Assembly: GCF_007954425.1 (NCBI RefSeq)
Contig: NZ_CP042345.1
Location: 2,974,001-3,038,000 of the forward strand
Source: Novosphingobium ginsenosidimutans
GTDB taxonomy: Bacteria > Pseudomonadota > Alphaproteobacteria > Sphingomonadales > Sphingomonadaceae
Length of the DNA stretch: 64,000 nt
Reading direction: 5' to 3'
The notes beneath the pieces are model-generated. The model worked only from the letters and a program-made list of their open reading frames with translations. It was not told the origin of the DNA and ran no database searches. Below are positions 47,775 through 57,306 of the stretch, one piece after another; the first letter of the stretch is position 1, and the number at the start of each line of letters is the position of its first letter. A program made the position numbers and the translations under genes.

Positions 47775-48371
47775 TTAGCCCATCGGCCGCCGCGCGCGGA
47801 GCGCCTGGGCCAGCGTGCCTTCGTCAAGGTAGTCAAGTTCGCCGCCCACCGGCAGTCCGTGGGCCAGCTGGGTGATCCGCACCGGAAAGCCCTCCAGCCG
47901 CTCGGCGATGTAATGCGCGGTCGTCTGGCCTTCGAGCGTGGCGTTCATTGCCAGGACCACCTCATCGATCCCGCCAGCCGAAACCCGTTCGATCAGCGCA
48001 GCAATACTCAGGTCTTCGGGCCGCACGCCTTCCAGCGCCGAGAGCCGGCCGCCAAGCACATGGTAACGCCCGGTGAACAGCCGCGCCCGGTCGAGCGCCC
48101 AGAGATCGGCGACATCCTCGACCACACAGAGCGCGCGCTGGTCGCGACGCGGATCGACACAGATGCCGCAAGGATCGGTCGTATCGACATTGCCGCATGT
48201 CTGGCACTCAACGAGCCGCTCTGACACGCCCTCCAGCGCGGCGAGCAGCTGCACCAGCGCGGTCTCGCGCCGCTTGATCAGCCACAGCACGGCACGGCGG
48301 GCCGAGCGCGGCCCCAAGCCTGGAAGGCGCGACAGGGCCTGAGTCAGTGTCTCGATCTCTTGCGATGCCAT
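47775..48371 (-). CDS. recR: recombination protein RecR
   Basis: A 198-residue protein of the RecFOR pathway, loading RecA on gapped [23 protein letters not shown] is the helix-hairpin-helix, [16 protein letters not shown] is the four-cysteine zinc site and [19 protein letters not shown] begins the Toprim domain. [20 protein letters not shown] is conserved. The start at 48371 gives the usual length; the frame further upstream would cross the fmt promoter region. It is divergent from fmt with 43 bp between the start codons. Confidence 0.95.
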   Translation of the reverse strand: MASQEIETLTQALSRLPGLGPRSARRAVLWLIKRRETALVQLLAALEGVSERLVECQTCGNVDTTDPCGICVDPRRDQRALCVVEDVADLWALDRARLFTGRYHVLGGRLSALEGVRPEDLSIAALIERVSAGGIDEVVLAMNATLEGQTTAHYIAERLEGFPVRITQLAHGLPVGGELDYLDEGTLAQALRARRPMG

Positions 48372-48414
48372 GGCCGCCTCGATAGGGCGAAGCGAAGCCA
48401 AGCGAAAGCCACCA

Positions 48415-49323
48415 ATGCGCATCATCTTCATGGGTACCCCGGACTTTGCCGTACCGGCGCTGGAAGCGCTGGTTACGGCGGGGCATGAGGTGATTGCTGC
48501 CTATACCCAGCCGCCCCGCCCCGGCGGCCGGCGCGGCAAGGAGCTGACGCTCACCCCGGTGCACCGCAAGGCCGAGGAGCTGGGGATCGAAGTGCGCCAT
48601 CCGGCCTCGCTCAAGGGTGCGGAGGAACAGGCCGCCCTTGCGGCGCTCAATGCCGACATTGCCGTGGTTGCGGCCTATGGTCTGATCCTGCCGCAGGCAG
48701 TGCTTGATGCGCCAAAGCACGGCTGCCTCAACCTCCACGGCTCGATCCTCCCACGTTGGCGCGGCGCCGCACCGATCCAGCGCGCGATCCTGGCCGGCGA
48801 TGCAGAGACCGGGGTGGACATCATGCGGATGGAGGCCGGGCTCGATACCGGCCCGATGCTGCTGGAAGGGCGTACACCAATCGACCGCAAGACTGCCGGG
48901 GAGCTGACCGAGGAGTTGGCGCAGATCGGGGCGCGGCTGATCGTGGAGGTGCTGGCTAACCTTTCCGCCTATCCGGAACAGCCCCAGCCGGACGACGACG
49001 TGACCTATGCCAAAAAGATCGACAAGGCCGAGACCCGGCTCGACTTTTCCCAGGACGCTGCGCAGGTCGAACGCCAGATCCGAGCCTTTGCTCCGGCCCC
49101 AGGTGCCTGGTTCGAATACCAGGGCGAGCGCTGCAAGGTGCTCGCGGCTGACATCACTGACGGGAGCGGGGCACCTGGCGAGGTGCTGGATCACCTGCTG
49201 ACCATCGCTTGCGCCACAGGCGCAATCCGCCCGACGCTCGTCCAGCGGGCTGGCCGGCCAGTGATGGCGACGGCTGACTTGCTGCGCGGGTGGGCGATTG
49301 CTGCGGGGGCAAGACTCGCTTGA
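48415..49323 (+). CDS. fmt: methionyl-tRNA formyltransferase
   Basis: A 302-residue enzyme that formylates initiator Met-tRNA with 10-formyl-tetrahydrofolate. [19 protein letters not shown] begins it; [19 protein letters not shown] is the folate-binding block with catalytic Asn and His. [17 protein letters not shown] holds the catalytic Asp. The C-terminal OB-fold includes [20 protein letters not shown]. Def, which reverses its product, lies about 0.7 kb away on the other strand. It overlaps truA by 4 nt. Confidence 0.96.
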   Translation: MRIIFMGTPDFAVPALEALVTAGHEVIAAYTQPPRPGGRRGKELTLTPVHRKAEELGIEVRHPASLKGAEEQAALAALNADIAVVAAYGLILPQAVLDAPKHGCLNLHGSILPRWRGAAPIQRAILAGDAETGVDIMRMEAGLDTGPMLLEGRTPIDRKTAGELTEELAQIGARLIVEVLANLSAYPEQPQPDDDVTYAKKIDKAETRLDFSQDAAQVERQIRAFAPAPGAWFEYQGERCKVLAADITDGSGAPGEVLDHLLTIACATGAIRPTLVQRAGRPVMATADLLRGWAIAAGARLA

Positions 49324-50066
49324 CCCGCTTTGCCCTGACCCTTGAATTCGATGGCACCCCCTTCATGGGCTTGCAGCGGCAGGCGCACGGGCCATCGGTG
49401 CAGCTGGCGGTGGAAGCGGCCGTGCAGGCCACAACGGGTGAGACTGTCACTCTCCACGCCGCCGGGCGCACCGACGCCGGGGTCCACGCGCTGGGGATGC
49501 GGGTCCACGTTGATGTGACCAAGGAGATCGACGCCTTCCGCCTGATGGAAGCGCTCAATTACCACCTCCGCCCTGCCCCCATTGCGGTGCTCGATTGTGA
49601 GGCCAAGCCTGAAGACTGGCACGCCCGCTTCTCCTGCATTGGCCGCGAATACCTCTACCGCATCGCCAATCGCCGCGCTCCATTAACGCTGGACGCCAAT
49701 CGCGCTTGGCAAGTCGCCCAGCCGCTCGATGCCGAGGCCATGCACCGCGCGGCCCAGGTGCTGGTCGGGCAGCATGACTTCACCACCTTCCGCTCGGTCC
49801 ACTGCCAGGCGAAGAGCCCGGAGAAGACACTTGAACTGCTATCGGTCGAGCGGGTGGATCAGGAAGTCCACATCCGCGCGGCCGCCCGCTCGTTCCTGCA
49901 TCACCAGGTCCGTTCGATGGTCGGCTGCCTTGCGCTGGTAGGCATGGGCCGCTGGCGCGAGGAGCAGGTGGGTGAGGCGCTTGCGGCTCGTGACCGCGCT
50001 GCGCTGGGCCTCAATGCGCCCAGCGCGGGACTCTATTTCGTCCGTGCGCTTTACCCGGGCGAATGA
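49320..50066 (+). CDS. truA: tRNA pseudouridine(38-40) synthase
   Basis: A 248-residue enzyme that modifies the anticodon stem-loop. [18 protein letters not shown] opens it, the catalytic Asp is in [18 protein letters not shown], and [19 protein letters not shown] is the C-terminal signature. The start is a TTG at 49320 that overlaps the fmt stop (TTGA); a GTG at 49290 would overlap fmt by 34 nt and add residues not seen in the family. It is coupled to fmt in a translation-related pair. Confidence 0.95.
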   Translation: MTRFALTLEFDGTPFMGLQRQAHGPSVQLAVEAAVQATTGETVTLHAAGRTDAGVHALGMRVHVDVTKEIDAFRLMEALNYHLRPAPIAVLDCEAKPEDWHARFSCIGREYLYRIANRRAPLTLDANRAWQVAQPLDAEAMHRAAQVLVGQHDFTTFRSVHCQAKSPEKTLELLSVERVDQEVHIRAAARSFLHHQVRSMVGCLALVGMGRWREEQVGEALAARDRAALGLNAPSAGLYFVRALYPGE

Positions 50067-50110
50067 GCCACTAGGTTGCGATCCGAAACCAAGGATTCGG
50101 GAGACAACCA

Positions 50111-51217
50111 ATGGCCTTCACCGGCAAGCAGCTCACCACTCAACTCGACGCCGATGGCACGCTGACCGTTCAGCTCAATGACCAGACCTGGGACGATCCA
50201 AAGCCCGGCCAGGTGCTGATCCAGGTTGAGGCAACGCCGATCAACCCGTCTGACCTGGGCCTGCTGTTTGCCAGCGCCGATACTGACACTGCGGTCTATT
50301 CGCCCGGCAAGGTCGTGGCGAAGATGCCCGAGAATGCGACCCGGGCGATGAAGGCACGTCACGGGATGCCCATGCCGGCCGGTAACGAGGCCGCCGGGAT
50401 CGTGGTTGCCGCCGGCGAAGGCTGCGAACACCTGATGGGCAAGCGGATCGCCTGTGTCCCCGGCACGGCCTATGGCTCCTATGCCTATGCCGATCCCAAC
50501 ATGGGCTTCGAAGTGCAGGACGGTGTGACCGCCGAACAGGCGGCCAGCTCCTTTGTCAACCCGATGACCGCGCTGGGCTTTGTCGAAACGATGAAGCTGG
50601 AAGGCTACACCGGCATCGTCCATGCCGCCGCTGCATCGAACCTGGGGCAGATGCTGCTCAAGATCTGCCTTGAGGATGGCATCCCGCTGGTCAACGTGGT
50701 CCGGTCCGATGCGCAGGTGAAGCTCCTGAAGGATCTCGGCGCGACCCACGTCCTCAACATGACCGATGCCGATTACATGCCCAAGCTGATCGACGCGATT
50801 GCCGAGACCAAGGCGATGATCGGCTTTGATCCGATCGGTGGCGGCACCGTGGCCAGTCAGTTCCTGACCGCAATGGAAGCCGCCGCGAGCCGCGGCGCGG
50901 CCTTCAGCCGCTATGGCTCGAACGCGGCCAAGAAGGTCTGCATCTATGGTGCGCTGGACCTTGGCCCGACGATCCTGAACCGCGCCTTTGGCCTCACCTG
51001 GGACCTTTCGGGCTGGCTGCTGACCCCGTTCATGATGAAGGCCGGACCCGAAGTGGTCGGGCGGATGCGGGCGCGGGTGATGAAGGACCTGACCACCACC
51101 TTCGCCAGCCACTATGCCAAGAAGGGCACTCTTGAGGACATGCTGACCAAGGATGCGGTAGCCATGTACAACGCCCGCCGCACGGGCGAGAAGTACCTGG
51201 TTACGCCGCACGGCTGA
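50111..51217 (+). CDS. zinc-independent MDR-family oxidoreductase
   Basis: A 368-residue medium-chain dehydrogenase/reductase. VEATPINPSDLGLLFASA and GMPMPAGNEAAGIVVAAGEG form the N-terminal domain. The nucleotide-binding part has GIVHAAAASNLGQMLLKICL and VVRSDAQVKLLKDLGATHVL. The structural zinc cysteines and catalytic zinc ligands of alcohol dehydrogenases are absent, pointing to the quinone-oxidoreductase or enoyl-reductase side of the family. The substrate is unknown. It precedes the large inverted repeat. Confidence 0.85.
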   Translation: MAFTGKQLTTQLDADGTLTVQLNDQTWDDPKPGQVLIQVEATPINPSDLGLLFASADTDTAVYSPGKVVAKMPENATRAMKARHGMPMPAGNEAAGIVVAAGEGCEHLMGKRIACVPGTAYGSYAYADPNMGFEVQDGVTAEQAASSFVNPMTALGFVETMKLEGYTGIVHAAAASNLGQMLLKICLEDGIPLVNVVRSDAQVKLLKDLGATHVLNMTDADYMPKLIDAIAETKAMIGFDPIGGGTVASQFLTAMEAAASRGAAFSRYGSNAAKKVCIYGALDLGPTILNRAFGLTWDLSGWLLTPFMMKAGPEVVGRMRARVMKDLTTTFASHYAKKGTLEDMLTKDAVAMYNARRTGEKYLVTPHG

Positions 51218-51227
51218 TGTACTCACA

Positions 51228-51412
51228 TCTCTTCCCCCTTGATGGGGGAAGGATACAAAGACTTGGTCGCGCAGCGGCCTAGTCGAAGTTGGATGGGGGT
51301 GATGGAACCTTAGGTCACAGCACCTCTTGGATAGCGCACCCCCACCCAACCTGCGCTAGGCGGCAGAGCCGCCGAGCTGCGGTATCCCTCCCCCATCGAG
51401 GGGGAGGAGAGA
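51228..51412. repeat. long imperfect inverted repeat element
   Basis: Arm 1 (51228-51301) and arm 2 (51336-51412) are imperfect inverted copies about 75 bp long, joined by a 34-bp spacer. Each arm also has its own hairpin: stem CTTCCCCC/GGGGGAAG at 51231-51251, and CCTCCCCC/GGGGGAGG at 51387-51407. The inner ends meet as ATGGGGGTG and GCACCCCCACCC. The form is that of an intergenic palindromic (REP/MITE-like) element of the sort common in sphingomonads. It is not coding. It could stabilise or end the upstream transcript. Confidence 0.8.
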
Positions 51413-51508
51413 GCTTTCGTCCGATACTGAAGTCGTTCGCCGAACCGCTGATTGACAGCGCTGCTCCCGGACGGGAAGTCTGGGGCCAGAATGGGGGAGA
51501 TTCCACCG

Positions 51509-54500
51509 ATGAAGACTGCCAACCGTACCGCCTCGCGCCTGGCTCTGGCGCTGAGCCTTGCCGCCCTGCCTGCCGCCGCACTGGCCCAGGATGCCAAGGA
51601 AGCGCCCAAGTGGGATGTTTCCGCTCCGCCCGGGATGAAGGTCCGCGAAGTGCCGATCTCGGTCGAGGAAGGCACCTGGATGAACCTCGATGTCAGCCCG
51701 GACGGGCAGACCGTGGCCTTTGACCTGCTGGGTGACATCTACACCATGCCGATCAGCGGCGGCACGCCGACCCGGATCTCGGAAGGCCTGCCCTATGAGA
51801 CCCAGCCGCGCTTCTCCCCCGACGGCAAGCGGATCGCCTTCACCTCCGACCGCGGCGGCGGCGACAACATCTGGATCATGAACCGCGACGGCAGTGACAA
51901 GCGCCAGCTGACCAACGAAAGCTTCCGCCTGCTCAACCAGCCAAGCTGGAGTCCGGATGGGCAGTACATCGTCGCCAAGAAGCATTTCACCACCGGCCGT
52001 TCGCTCGGCACGGGCGAAGTCTGGATGTACCATGTTTCGGGCGGCGACGGCGTCCTGCTGGTCAAGCGGCCGAGCGAGCAGCACCAGAAGGAACTGGGCG
52101 AGCCAATCTTCGCGCCCGATGGCAAGCATGTCTATTACACCCGCAACACCACGCCGGGTCCGATCTTCGAATATGCCCAGGACAGCAACAACCAGCTCTT
52201 CGCGATCGAACGCTATGACCTTGAGACCGGCAAGATCGACAGCGTGATCGGCGGCGAAGGCGGGGCGGTGCGGCCAACCCCTTCACCCGATGGCAAGAAG
52301 ATCGCCTATGTCCGCCGCGAGGCGACCCAGCCGCGGCTCTATGTTCGCGATCTGACTACGGGCGAGGACCGCAAGGTCTATGACGCGCTCGACATGGACA
52401 TGCAGGAGACCTGGGCCGTTACCGGGGTCTATCCCAACATGGCCTGGACGCCGGATTCGGCCAGCCTGGTGGTCTGGGCTGGCGGCAAGCTCAACCGGGT
52501 CGACCTGGCCACGGGCAAGAGTGCGGTGATCCCGTTCAAGATCGCCGATACCCGCGGGCTGATTGATCCGCCGCGTCCGGCCGTGGCGGTAGCTCCGGAT
52601 AGCTTCGAGACCAAGCTGCCGCGCGGTGCGACCGTTTCGCCCGATGGCAAGTCGGTCGTGTTCGAGACGCTGGGCAAGCTGTGGGTCAAGCCGATGGCCG
52701 GGGGCGAACCGCGCCGTCTGACCGGCGATGATGCCGCGATGGAGGCCTACCCATCATGGTCGGCCGACGGCAAAAGACTGGCCTATGTTCGCTGGACCGA
52801 TGCGGGCCTGGGCGAAGTGCGGACCATTGCCGCAAGCGGCGGCAAGTCGACCGCCATCACCCCCGCCGGCCACTATGCCCGCCCGCGCTTTTCGCCCGAT
52901 GGCAAGACCGTGGTCTTCGAGAAGGATCGCGGCGGCTATCTCTCCAGCCCGCGCGCCTCGGCTGAACCGGGCGTCTACCGTGTGGCTGCGACTGGCGGCG
53001 CGCTGACCCGCATTACGGAGAACGGGGGCAATCCGCAGTTCGGGGCCAGCAATGACCGCATCTTCGTGATGGAAGGCGATGCCAAGGAAAGCCGGTTGGT
53101 CAGCCTGGACCTCAATGGCGAGGCCCGCCGGGTCCATGCCAAGGGCGAGCTGGTCAATGACTACCGCGTTTCTCCTGATGGCAAGTTCCTGGCCTTCCGC
53201 CAGAACTACCAGGCATTTGTCACCCCGCTGGTTCCGGGCACGCAGGAAGTGTCGCTCTCGCCCAAGGGCGGGGCTCTGCCAGTGGTCAAGGTCAGCGGTG
53301 ACGGGGCCGACTGGATCCACTTCAGCCAGGGCGGCAGCCGCGTGAACTGGTCCCTTGGCCCGACGGTGTTCGGCGCCGATACGGCCAGTCTGTTCGGCGA
53401 TGCCCCGCTGGCCAAGGGCGCCAAGCCGGTGAAGTTCGAGCCGCCCAAGACCGGCGTTTCGCTGTCGATGACGATCACGGCGGACAAGCCCAAGGGCACC
53501 GTGGCGATCATCGGCGCGCGGGTCGTGACGATGAAGGGCGCCGATGGCGGCGCGATCGACAACGGGGTGATCCTGATCGAGGGTGATCGGATCAAGGGCG
53601 TCGGAAAGCTTGGCGAAGTGGCGATTCCGGCCGGTACACCGATTTTTGACGCTACGGGCAAGACCATCATCCCTGGCCTGATCGACGCCCATGCCCATGG
53701 CCCTTACGGGATCGACGAGATCACCCCCCAGGCCAACTGGGCCGAGATGATCAACCTCGCCATGGGCGTGACCACCCGGCACGACCCGTCGAGCAGCGCC
53801 CGCACGGTCTTCCCGGCGCTTGAGATGACCCGCGCCGGCACAATCATCGGCCCGCGGACCTTCTCGACCGCCGAGATCGTCTATGGTGCGCGGGCGGCCG
53901 GGGTCTATGCGCAGATCGACAGCTATGACGATGCGCTGGCCCATGTCCGGCGGCTGAAGGCCCAGGGGGCGCACAGCCTTAAGAACTATAACCAGCCGCG
54001 CCGCGACCAGCGCCAGCAGGTCACCGCTGCGGCCCTGGCCGAAGGGATGCGTTCGGTGGCCGAAGGCGGTTCGCTGTTCGGCTTCGACATGACCCTGATC
54101 GCCGATGGCAACACCACGGTCGAACACAACCTGCCGCTGGGTGTCTTCTATGAAGACGTGCTGCAGTTCTTCAGCCAGTCGAAGACCGGCTACACCCCGA
54201 CCCTGGTGGTGACCTATGGTGGCCCGGCAGGCGATCCCTATTGGCGATCGCACACCAATGTCTGGGAGCATCCGCTGCTCAAGAAGCACGAGCCGGCCGC
54301 CATCCTTGCTGCCAACAACTCGCGGCGGACCATAGCCGCCGACGGCGACTACAAGGACGATGACAACGCCCGCGAAGCCGCCAAGCTGGCGCGCCGCGGC
54401 GTGCCGGTTTCGATCGGGGCACACGGGCAGGAACCCGGCATCGCCGCGCATTGGGAACTGTGGTCCTTTGCCCGCGGCGGGATGAGCCCGGTCGAAGCGC

Positions 54501-54808
54501 TGCGTGCCGGCACGATCGAGGCGGCGCGCAGCCTTGGCTATGACGCCGATGTCGGCAGCCTTGAACCGGGCAAGCTGGCGGATCTTGTGGTGCTGGATGC
54601 CGACCCGACCAAGGACATCCGCAATTCCGACAAGATCAGCAAGGTCATGATCGGTGGCCGCCTGCTCGATGCCGCGACGCTCAACGAAGAGCTGACCGGC
54701 AGCCGCAAGCGACCGGCCTATTGGTGGGAAGGCAAGGATGGCGATGCCGGCTATGCTGGACCCGCTGGTGGCGGCCCGACCGCCGATGCCGATACCGACG
54801 ACGGCTGA
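51509..54808 (+). CDS. secreted TolB-propeller/amidohydrolase fusion protein
   Basis: A 1099-residue exported protein (signal MKTANRTASRLALALSLAAL, cleaved near ALAQ). About residues 50-640 are PD40/TolB-type propeller repeats such as DVSPDGQTVAFDLLGDIYTM and FSPDGKRIAFTSDRGGGDN. The C-terminal amidohydrolase begins near 670; KTIIPGLIDAHAHGPYGID holds metal ligands His728 and His730. DVGSLEPGKLADLVVLDADP is the family's C-terminal motif. Such fusions are probably periplasmic hydrolases of peptide-like or cyclic amides. GGGGGAGA (about 10 nt upstream) is the ribosome-binding site. Confidence 0.9.
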   Translation: MKTANRTASRLALALSLAALPAAALAQDAKEAPKWDVSAPPGMKVREVPISVEEGTWMNLDVSPDGQTVAFDLLGDIYTMPISGGTPTRISEGLPYETQPRFSPDGKRIAFTSDRGGGDNIWIMNRDGSDKRQLTNESFRLLNQPSWSPDGQYIVAKKHFTTGRSLGTGEVWMYHVSGGDGVLLVKRPSEQHQKELGEPIFAPDGKHVYYTRNTTPGPIFEYAQDSNNQLFAIERYDLETGKIDSVIGGEGGAVRPTPSPDGKKIAYVRREATQPRLYVRDLTTGEDRKVYDALDMDMQETWAVTGVYPNMAWTPDSASLVVWAGGKLNRVDLATGKSAVIPFKIADTRGLIDPPRPAVAVAPDSFETKLPRGATVSPDGKSVVFETLGKLWVKPMAGGEPRRLTGDDAAMEAYPSWSADGKRLAYVRWTDAGLGEVRTIAASGGKSTAITPAGHYARPRFSPDGKTVVFEKDRGGYLSSPRASAEPGVYRVAATGGALTRITENGGNPQFGASNDRIFVMEGDAKESRLVSLDLNGEARRVHAKGELVNDYRVSPDGKFLAFRQNYQAFVTPLVPGTQEVSLSPKGGALPVVKVSGDGADWIHFSQGGSRVNWSLGPTVFGADTASLFGDAPLAKGAKPVKFEPPKTGVSLSMTITADKPKGTVAIIGARVVTMKGADGGAIDNGVILIEGDRIKGVGKLGEVAIPAGTPIFDATGKTIIPGLIDAHAHGPYGIDEITPQANWAEMINLAMGVTTRHDPSSSARTVFPALEMTRAGTIIGPRTFSTAEIVYGARAAGVYAQIDSYDDALAHVRRLKAQGAHSLKNYNQPRRDQRQQVTAAALAEGMRSVAEGGSLFGFDMTLIADGNTTVEHNLPLGVFYEDVLQFFSQSKTGYTPTLVVTYGGPAGDPYWRSHTNVWEHPLLKKHEPAAILAANNSRRTIAADGDYKDDDNAREAAKLARRGVPVSIGAHGQEPGIAAHWELWSFARGGMSPVEALRAGTIEAARSLGYDADVGSLEPGKLADLVVLDADPTKDIRNSDKISKVMIGGRLLDAATLNEELTGSRKRPAYWWEGKDGDAGYAGPAGGGPTADADTDDG

Positions 54809-54823
54809 GCAGCGTTACGCTCA

Positions 54824-54840
54824 AGTTGACATAGTTGACA
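54824..54840. repeat. tandem AGTTGACA direct repeat
   Basis: Two copies of AGTTGACA (54824-54831 and 54833-54840) lie just past the amidohydrolase stop. Each contains TTGACA, a -35-like hexamer, in plus orientation. No matching -10 and no downstream plus-strand gene are present, so they may be a protein-binding site or chance. Confidence 0.4.
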
Positions 54841-54856
54841 CTGAGTCCGCTTTTCC

Positions 54857-54891
54857 CAACACCGCAGGAACGCTTGTTTTCTGCGGTGTTG
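54857..54891 (+). terminator. hairpin downstream of the amidohydrolase gene
   Basis: CAACACCGCAG (54857-54867) pairs with CTGCGGTGTTG (54881-54891): an 11-bp perfect stem with a 13-nt loop that contains TTGTTTT. It is the strongest stem in the 234-bp gap between the amidohydrolase and the thioredoxin-like gene and probably ends the plus-strand transcript. There is no long U-tract after it. Confidence 0.55.
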
Positions 54892-55042
54892 GAGCCTGTT
54901 TCACGGGCTCGCGCTTGCTCCGGCTAAAAAAATTCCGTGCCGGATTTGCAGGCAGAGATGACGCCGAAATGCGCCTGACGTTTGACGGTGGAAAGAGCAG
55001 CCCGTGTTCTACCAGACGGCTCGAATGTAGGAAAATCGGTCG

Positions 55043-55567
55043 CTAGCCCCGCAGCTTGCGGAACCAGTCCAAGGTTGCCGCCGCGCCTCGGCTTTCGGCG
55101 TTGCGCCAGGACAGCGCGTCCTTGGACTTGTTGCGCTGCCGGCCGTCAGACCCCACCACGAACATCGCCGGGGTGCCTTTCAGCTGCTTGACCTTGAAGC
55201 GCGCCAACAGTTCGATGTTGCGGCCATTGCCGGTCTGCGGCACGCCAACGTCAATGAAGGTGACCGAATAGTCCTGGCCGAACTCGGTCTTGAAGGCATC
55301 GGAGGTGAGCACCTTGGCCAGCGCCACGCTATCGTGGCACCAGTCCGCCCCGAACACGAGCACGGCCGAGCGCCCGCTCTGCGCGGCACCGGCCAGCGCC
55401 GCGTCCATCGCAGCACGGGCATCGGCCTTCTGGTCATAAAACGGTTTCGCGGTAGCAGCCGTAGCGACGGGCTTGTCTGGCAAGTTCGCCTTGCACTCCT
55501 CCGCTGCCGGCCCAGTGGCTGTTACAGCCTGCGCCAGCAGCAGCGGAGCGAGGCAGAGCAGGCTCAC
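55043..55567 (-). CDS. secreted thioredoxin-like protein with a CxxS site
   Basis: A 174-residue exported protein (signal near residues 1-19, starting from a GTG at 55567). The thioredoxin fold shows VLVFGADWCHDSVALAKVLT, where the usual CxxC reads C-H-D-S, leaving one active-site cysteine. KGTPAMFVVGSDGRQRN supplies the cis-Pro loop. The only other cysteine is near residue 25. Such proteins may bind or isomerise rather than oxidise disulfides. It follows cobS by 10 bp in the same direction. Confidence 0.8.
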   Translation of the reverse strand: MSLLCLAPLLLAQAVTATGPAAEECKANLPDKPVATAATAKPFYDQKADARAAMDAALAGAAQSGRSAVLVFGADWCHDSVALAKVLTSDAFKTEFGQDYSVTFIDVGVPQTGNGRNIELLARFKVKQLKGTPAMFVVGSDGRQRNKSKDALSWRNAESRGAAATLDWFRKLRG

Positions 55568-55577
55568 GCCCCTGCTC

Positions 55578-56570
55578 TCACGCCTTCCCGACCACGCTTT
55601 CCGGCAGGTCGGTGCCGAACACGCGCTGGTAATATTCAGCTACCAGCATCCGCTCGGTCTCATCGCACTTGTTGAGGAACGAGAGACGGAAGGCGAAGCC
55701 CGGATCCTTGAAGATCGCGGTGTTCTGCGCCCAGGTGATGACGGTGCGCGGGCTCATCACGGTGGAGATATCGCCGCCGATGAAGCCCTGGCGGGTCAGG
55801 TCCGCCACCTTGACCATCTTGTCGACGGTATCGTCCGGCACGCCGGCGACCTTCTTCAGCACGATCTCGCTCTCCACCGCAGCGGGGAGATAGTTCAGGC
55901 CGACGACGATGTTCCAGCGGTCCATCTGGCCCTGGTTGATCGCCTGGGTGCCGTGATAGAGGCCCGAAGTATCGCCCAGGCCGACGGTGTTGGCCGTGGC
56001 GAAGAGGCGGAAGTTCTTGTTCGGGCGGATGACCCGGTTCTGGTCCAGCAGGGTCAGCTTGCCTTCGGTTTCCAGGACGCGCTGGATCACGAACATCACG
56101 TCGGGGCGGCCGGCATCGTATTCGTCAAACACCAGCGCAACCGGGTGCTGCAATGCCCAGGGCAGCAGGCCTTCGCGGAACTCGGTAACCTGCAGGCCAT
56201 CGCGCAGCACGATCGCGTCGCGGCCGATCAGATCGATCCGGCTGATGTGGGCGTCAAGGTTGATGCGGATGCAGGGCCATTTAAGCCGTGCCGCGACCTG
56301 CTCGATATGGGTCGACTTGCCGGTGCCGTGATAACCTTGAACCATCACGCGGCGGTTGAAGGCAAAGCCGGCCAGGATCGCCAGCGTGGTGTCTGGATCG
56401 AAGACATAACTGTCATCGCGATCAGGCACGCGTTCATCGGCCACGGAGAAGGCCGGAACCTTCATGTCGATGTCGATCCCGAAAGTCTCGCGCACGTCGA
56501 GTTCGATATCGGGCGCAGGCAGGATCGTGTTGCCGCTGGTGTCGAGCTGGATGTTGGGAATATCGGTCAT
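55578..56570 (-). CDS. cobS: CobS-family AAA+ ATPase (cobaltochelatase subunit)
   Basis: A 330-residue MoxR-type AAA+ protein. [20 protein letters not shown] is Walker [21 protein letters not shown] is Walker B, and [20 protein letters not shown] is the sensor 1 region. CobS with CobT and CobN inserts cobalt in aerobic cobalamin synthesis, but in alphaproteobacteria the name is applied widely and cobS/cobT can occur without a corrin pathway. CobT is not visible here. I start at the ATG at 56570; the GTG/ATG options upstream add a basic stretch not seen in the family. Confidence 0.92.
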   Translation of the reverse strand: MTDIPNIQLDTSGNTILPAPDIELDVRETFGIDIDMKVPAFSVADERVPDRDDSYVFDPDTTLAILAGFAFNRRVMVQGYHGTGKSTHIEQVAARLKWPCIRINLDAHISRIDLIGRDAIVLRDGLQVTEFREGLLPWALQHPVALVFDEYDAGRPDVMFVIQRVLETEGKLTLLDQNRVIRPNKNFRLFATANTVGLGDTSGLYHGTQAINQGQMDRWNIVVGLNYLPAAVESEIVLKKVAGVPDDTVDKMVKVADLTRQGFIGGDISTVMSPRTVITWAQNTAIFKDPGFAFRLSFLNKCDETERMLVAEYYQRVFGTDLPESVVGKA

Positions 56571-56658
56571 GACGAGGCATCGCCTATACGCGCGCGCGCA
56601 GCGCTGCAATAAGGAATGCGTTGCAATCAGCGACTCAATGCCCGGGAGCGTTCGTTCG

Positions 56659-57303
56659 ATGAAAGTCTATGGTTTCCCCATCTCGCCCTTTGTCCGCAAG
56701 GTTCACCTCGTCGCTGCCGAAAAGGGCGTGCCGGTTGAACTGGCGCTGAGCAACCCGGCCGACCCCGCGGCAGAGTTTCTGGCGGCGAGCCCGTTCCGCA
56801 AGATCCCGGCGCTGGTCGATGGCGATTTCACGCTGTGCGATTCGACCGCGATCGTGACCTATCTCGATGCCATTCAACCCGAACCCCCGATCACGCCGGG
56901 CGATGCCAAGGCCAAGGCCAAGGCAATCTGGTTTGAGGAGTTTGCCGATACGATCCTGATCGCGGCGGGCGGCAAAATCATGTTCAACCGCTTCGTCAGC
57001 CCCAAACTGATGGGCAAGCCTGGTGACGAGGCCATGGCCCAGCAGGGCGAAAGGGAGCTGGAGCCGATCCTGGCATATCTAGAGAGCCAGTGCGGCGATG
57101 GCTGGCTGGCCGGAGACGATTTCTCGATCGGCGACATTGCCGTTGCGGCCACGTTCCGCTCGCTGGGCTATGTCGGACTTGAACCCAACCCCGAAACACA
57201 CCCCCGCACTGCGGCCTGGTACGCGCGGGTCAAGGCGCGGCCGAGCTGGGGACCGGTCGCCGCGCTGGAAGACAAGATCGTGAGCCGCGCGCTGGGCGGC
57301 TAG
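56659..57303 (+). CDS. glutathione S-transferase family protein (first of four)
   Basis: A 214-residue [23 protein letters not shown] is the thioredoxin-like N-terminal domain with Ser or the following residue as the likely catalytic position; [19 protein letters not shown] holds the cis-Pro and the glutathione-binding Ser. The helical C-terminal domain has [18 protein letters not shown] with the N-capping motif. GSTs conjugate glutathione to electrophiles or isomerise them. It begins the plus-strand block that faces away from cobS, 88 bp from its start. Confidence 0.92.
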   Translation: MKVYGFPISPFVRKVHLVAAEKGVPVELALSNPADPAAEFLAASPFRKIPALVDGDFTLCDSTAIVTYLDAIQPEPPITPGDAKAKAKAIWFEEFADTILIAAGGKIMFNRFVSPKLMGKPGDEAMAQQGERELEPILAYLESQCGDGWLAGDDFSIGDIAVAATFRSLGYVGLEPNPETHPRTAAWYARVKARPSWGPVAALEDKIVSRALGG

Positions 57304-57306
57304 GCG

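Noticed and set aside
51228..51412. CRISPR array or insertion sequence
   Set aside because: There are only two inverted arms with no regular spacers and no transposase gene.
52754..54451. Open frame of about 565 codons on the minus strand, antisense to the amidohydrolase gene
   Set aside because: The plus-strand gene has a signal peptide, propeller repeats and metal ligands; the antisense frame has none.
55578..56570. Cobalamin synthesis locus
   Set aside because: Only the CobS-like ATPase is visible; no other cob gene is in the window and the family has other roles.
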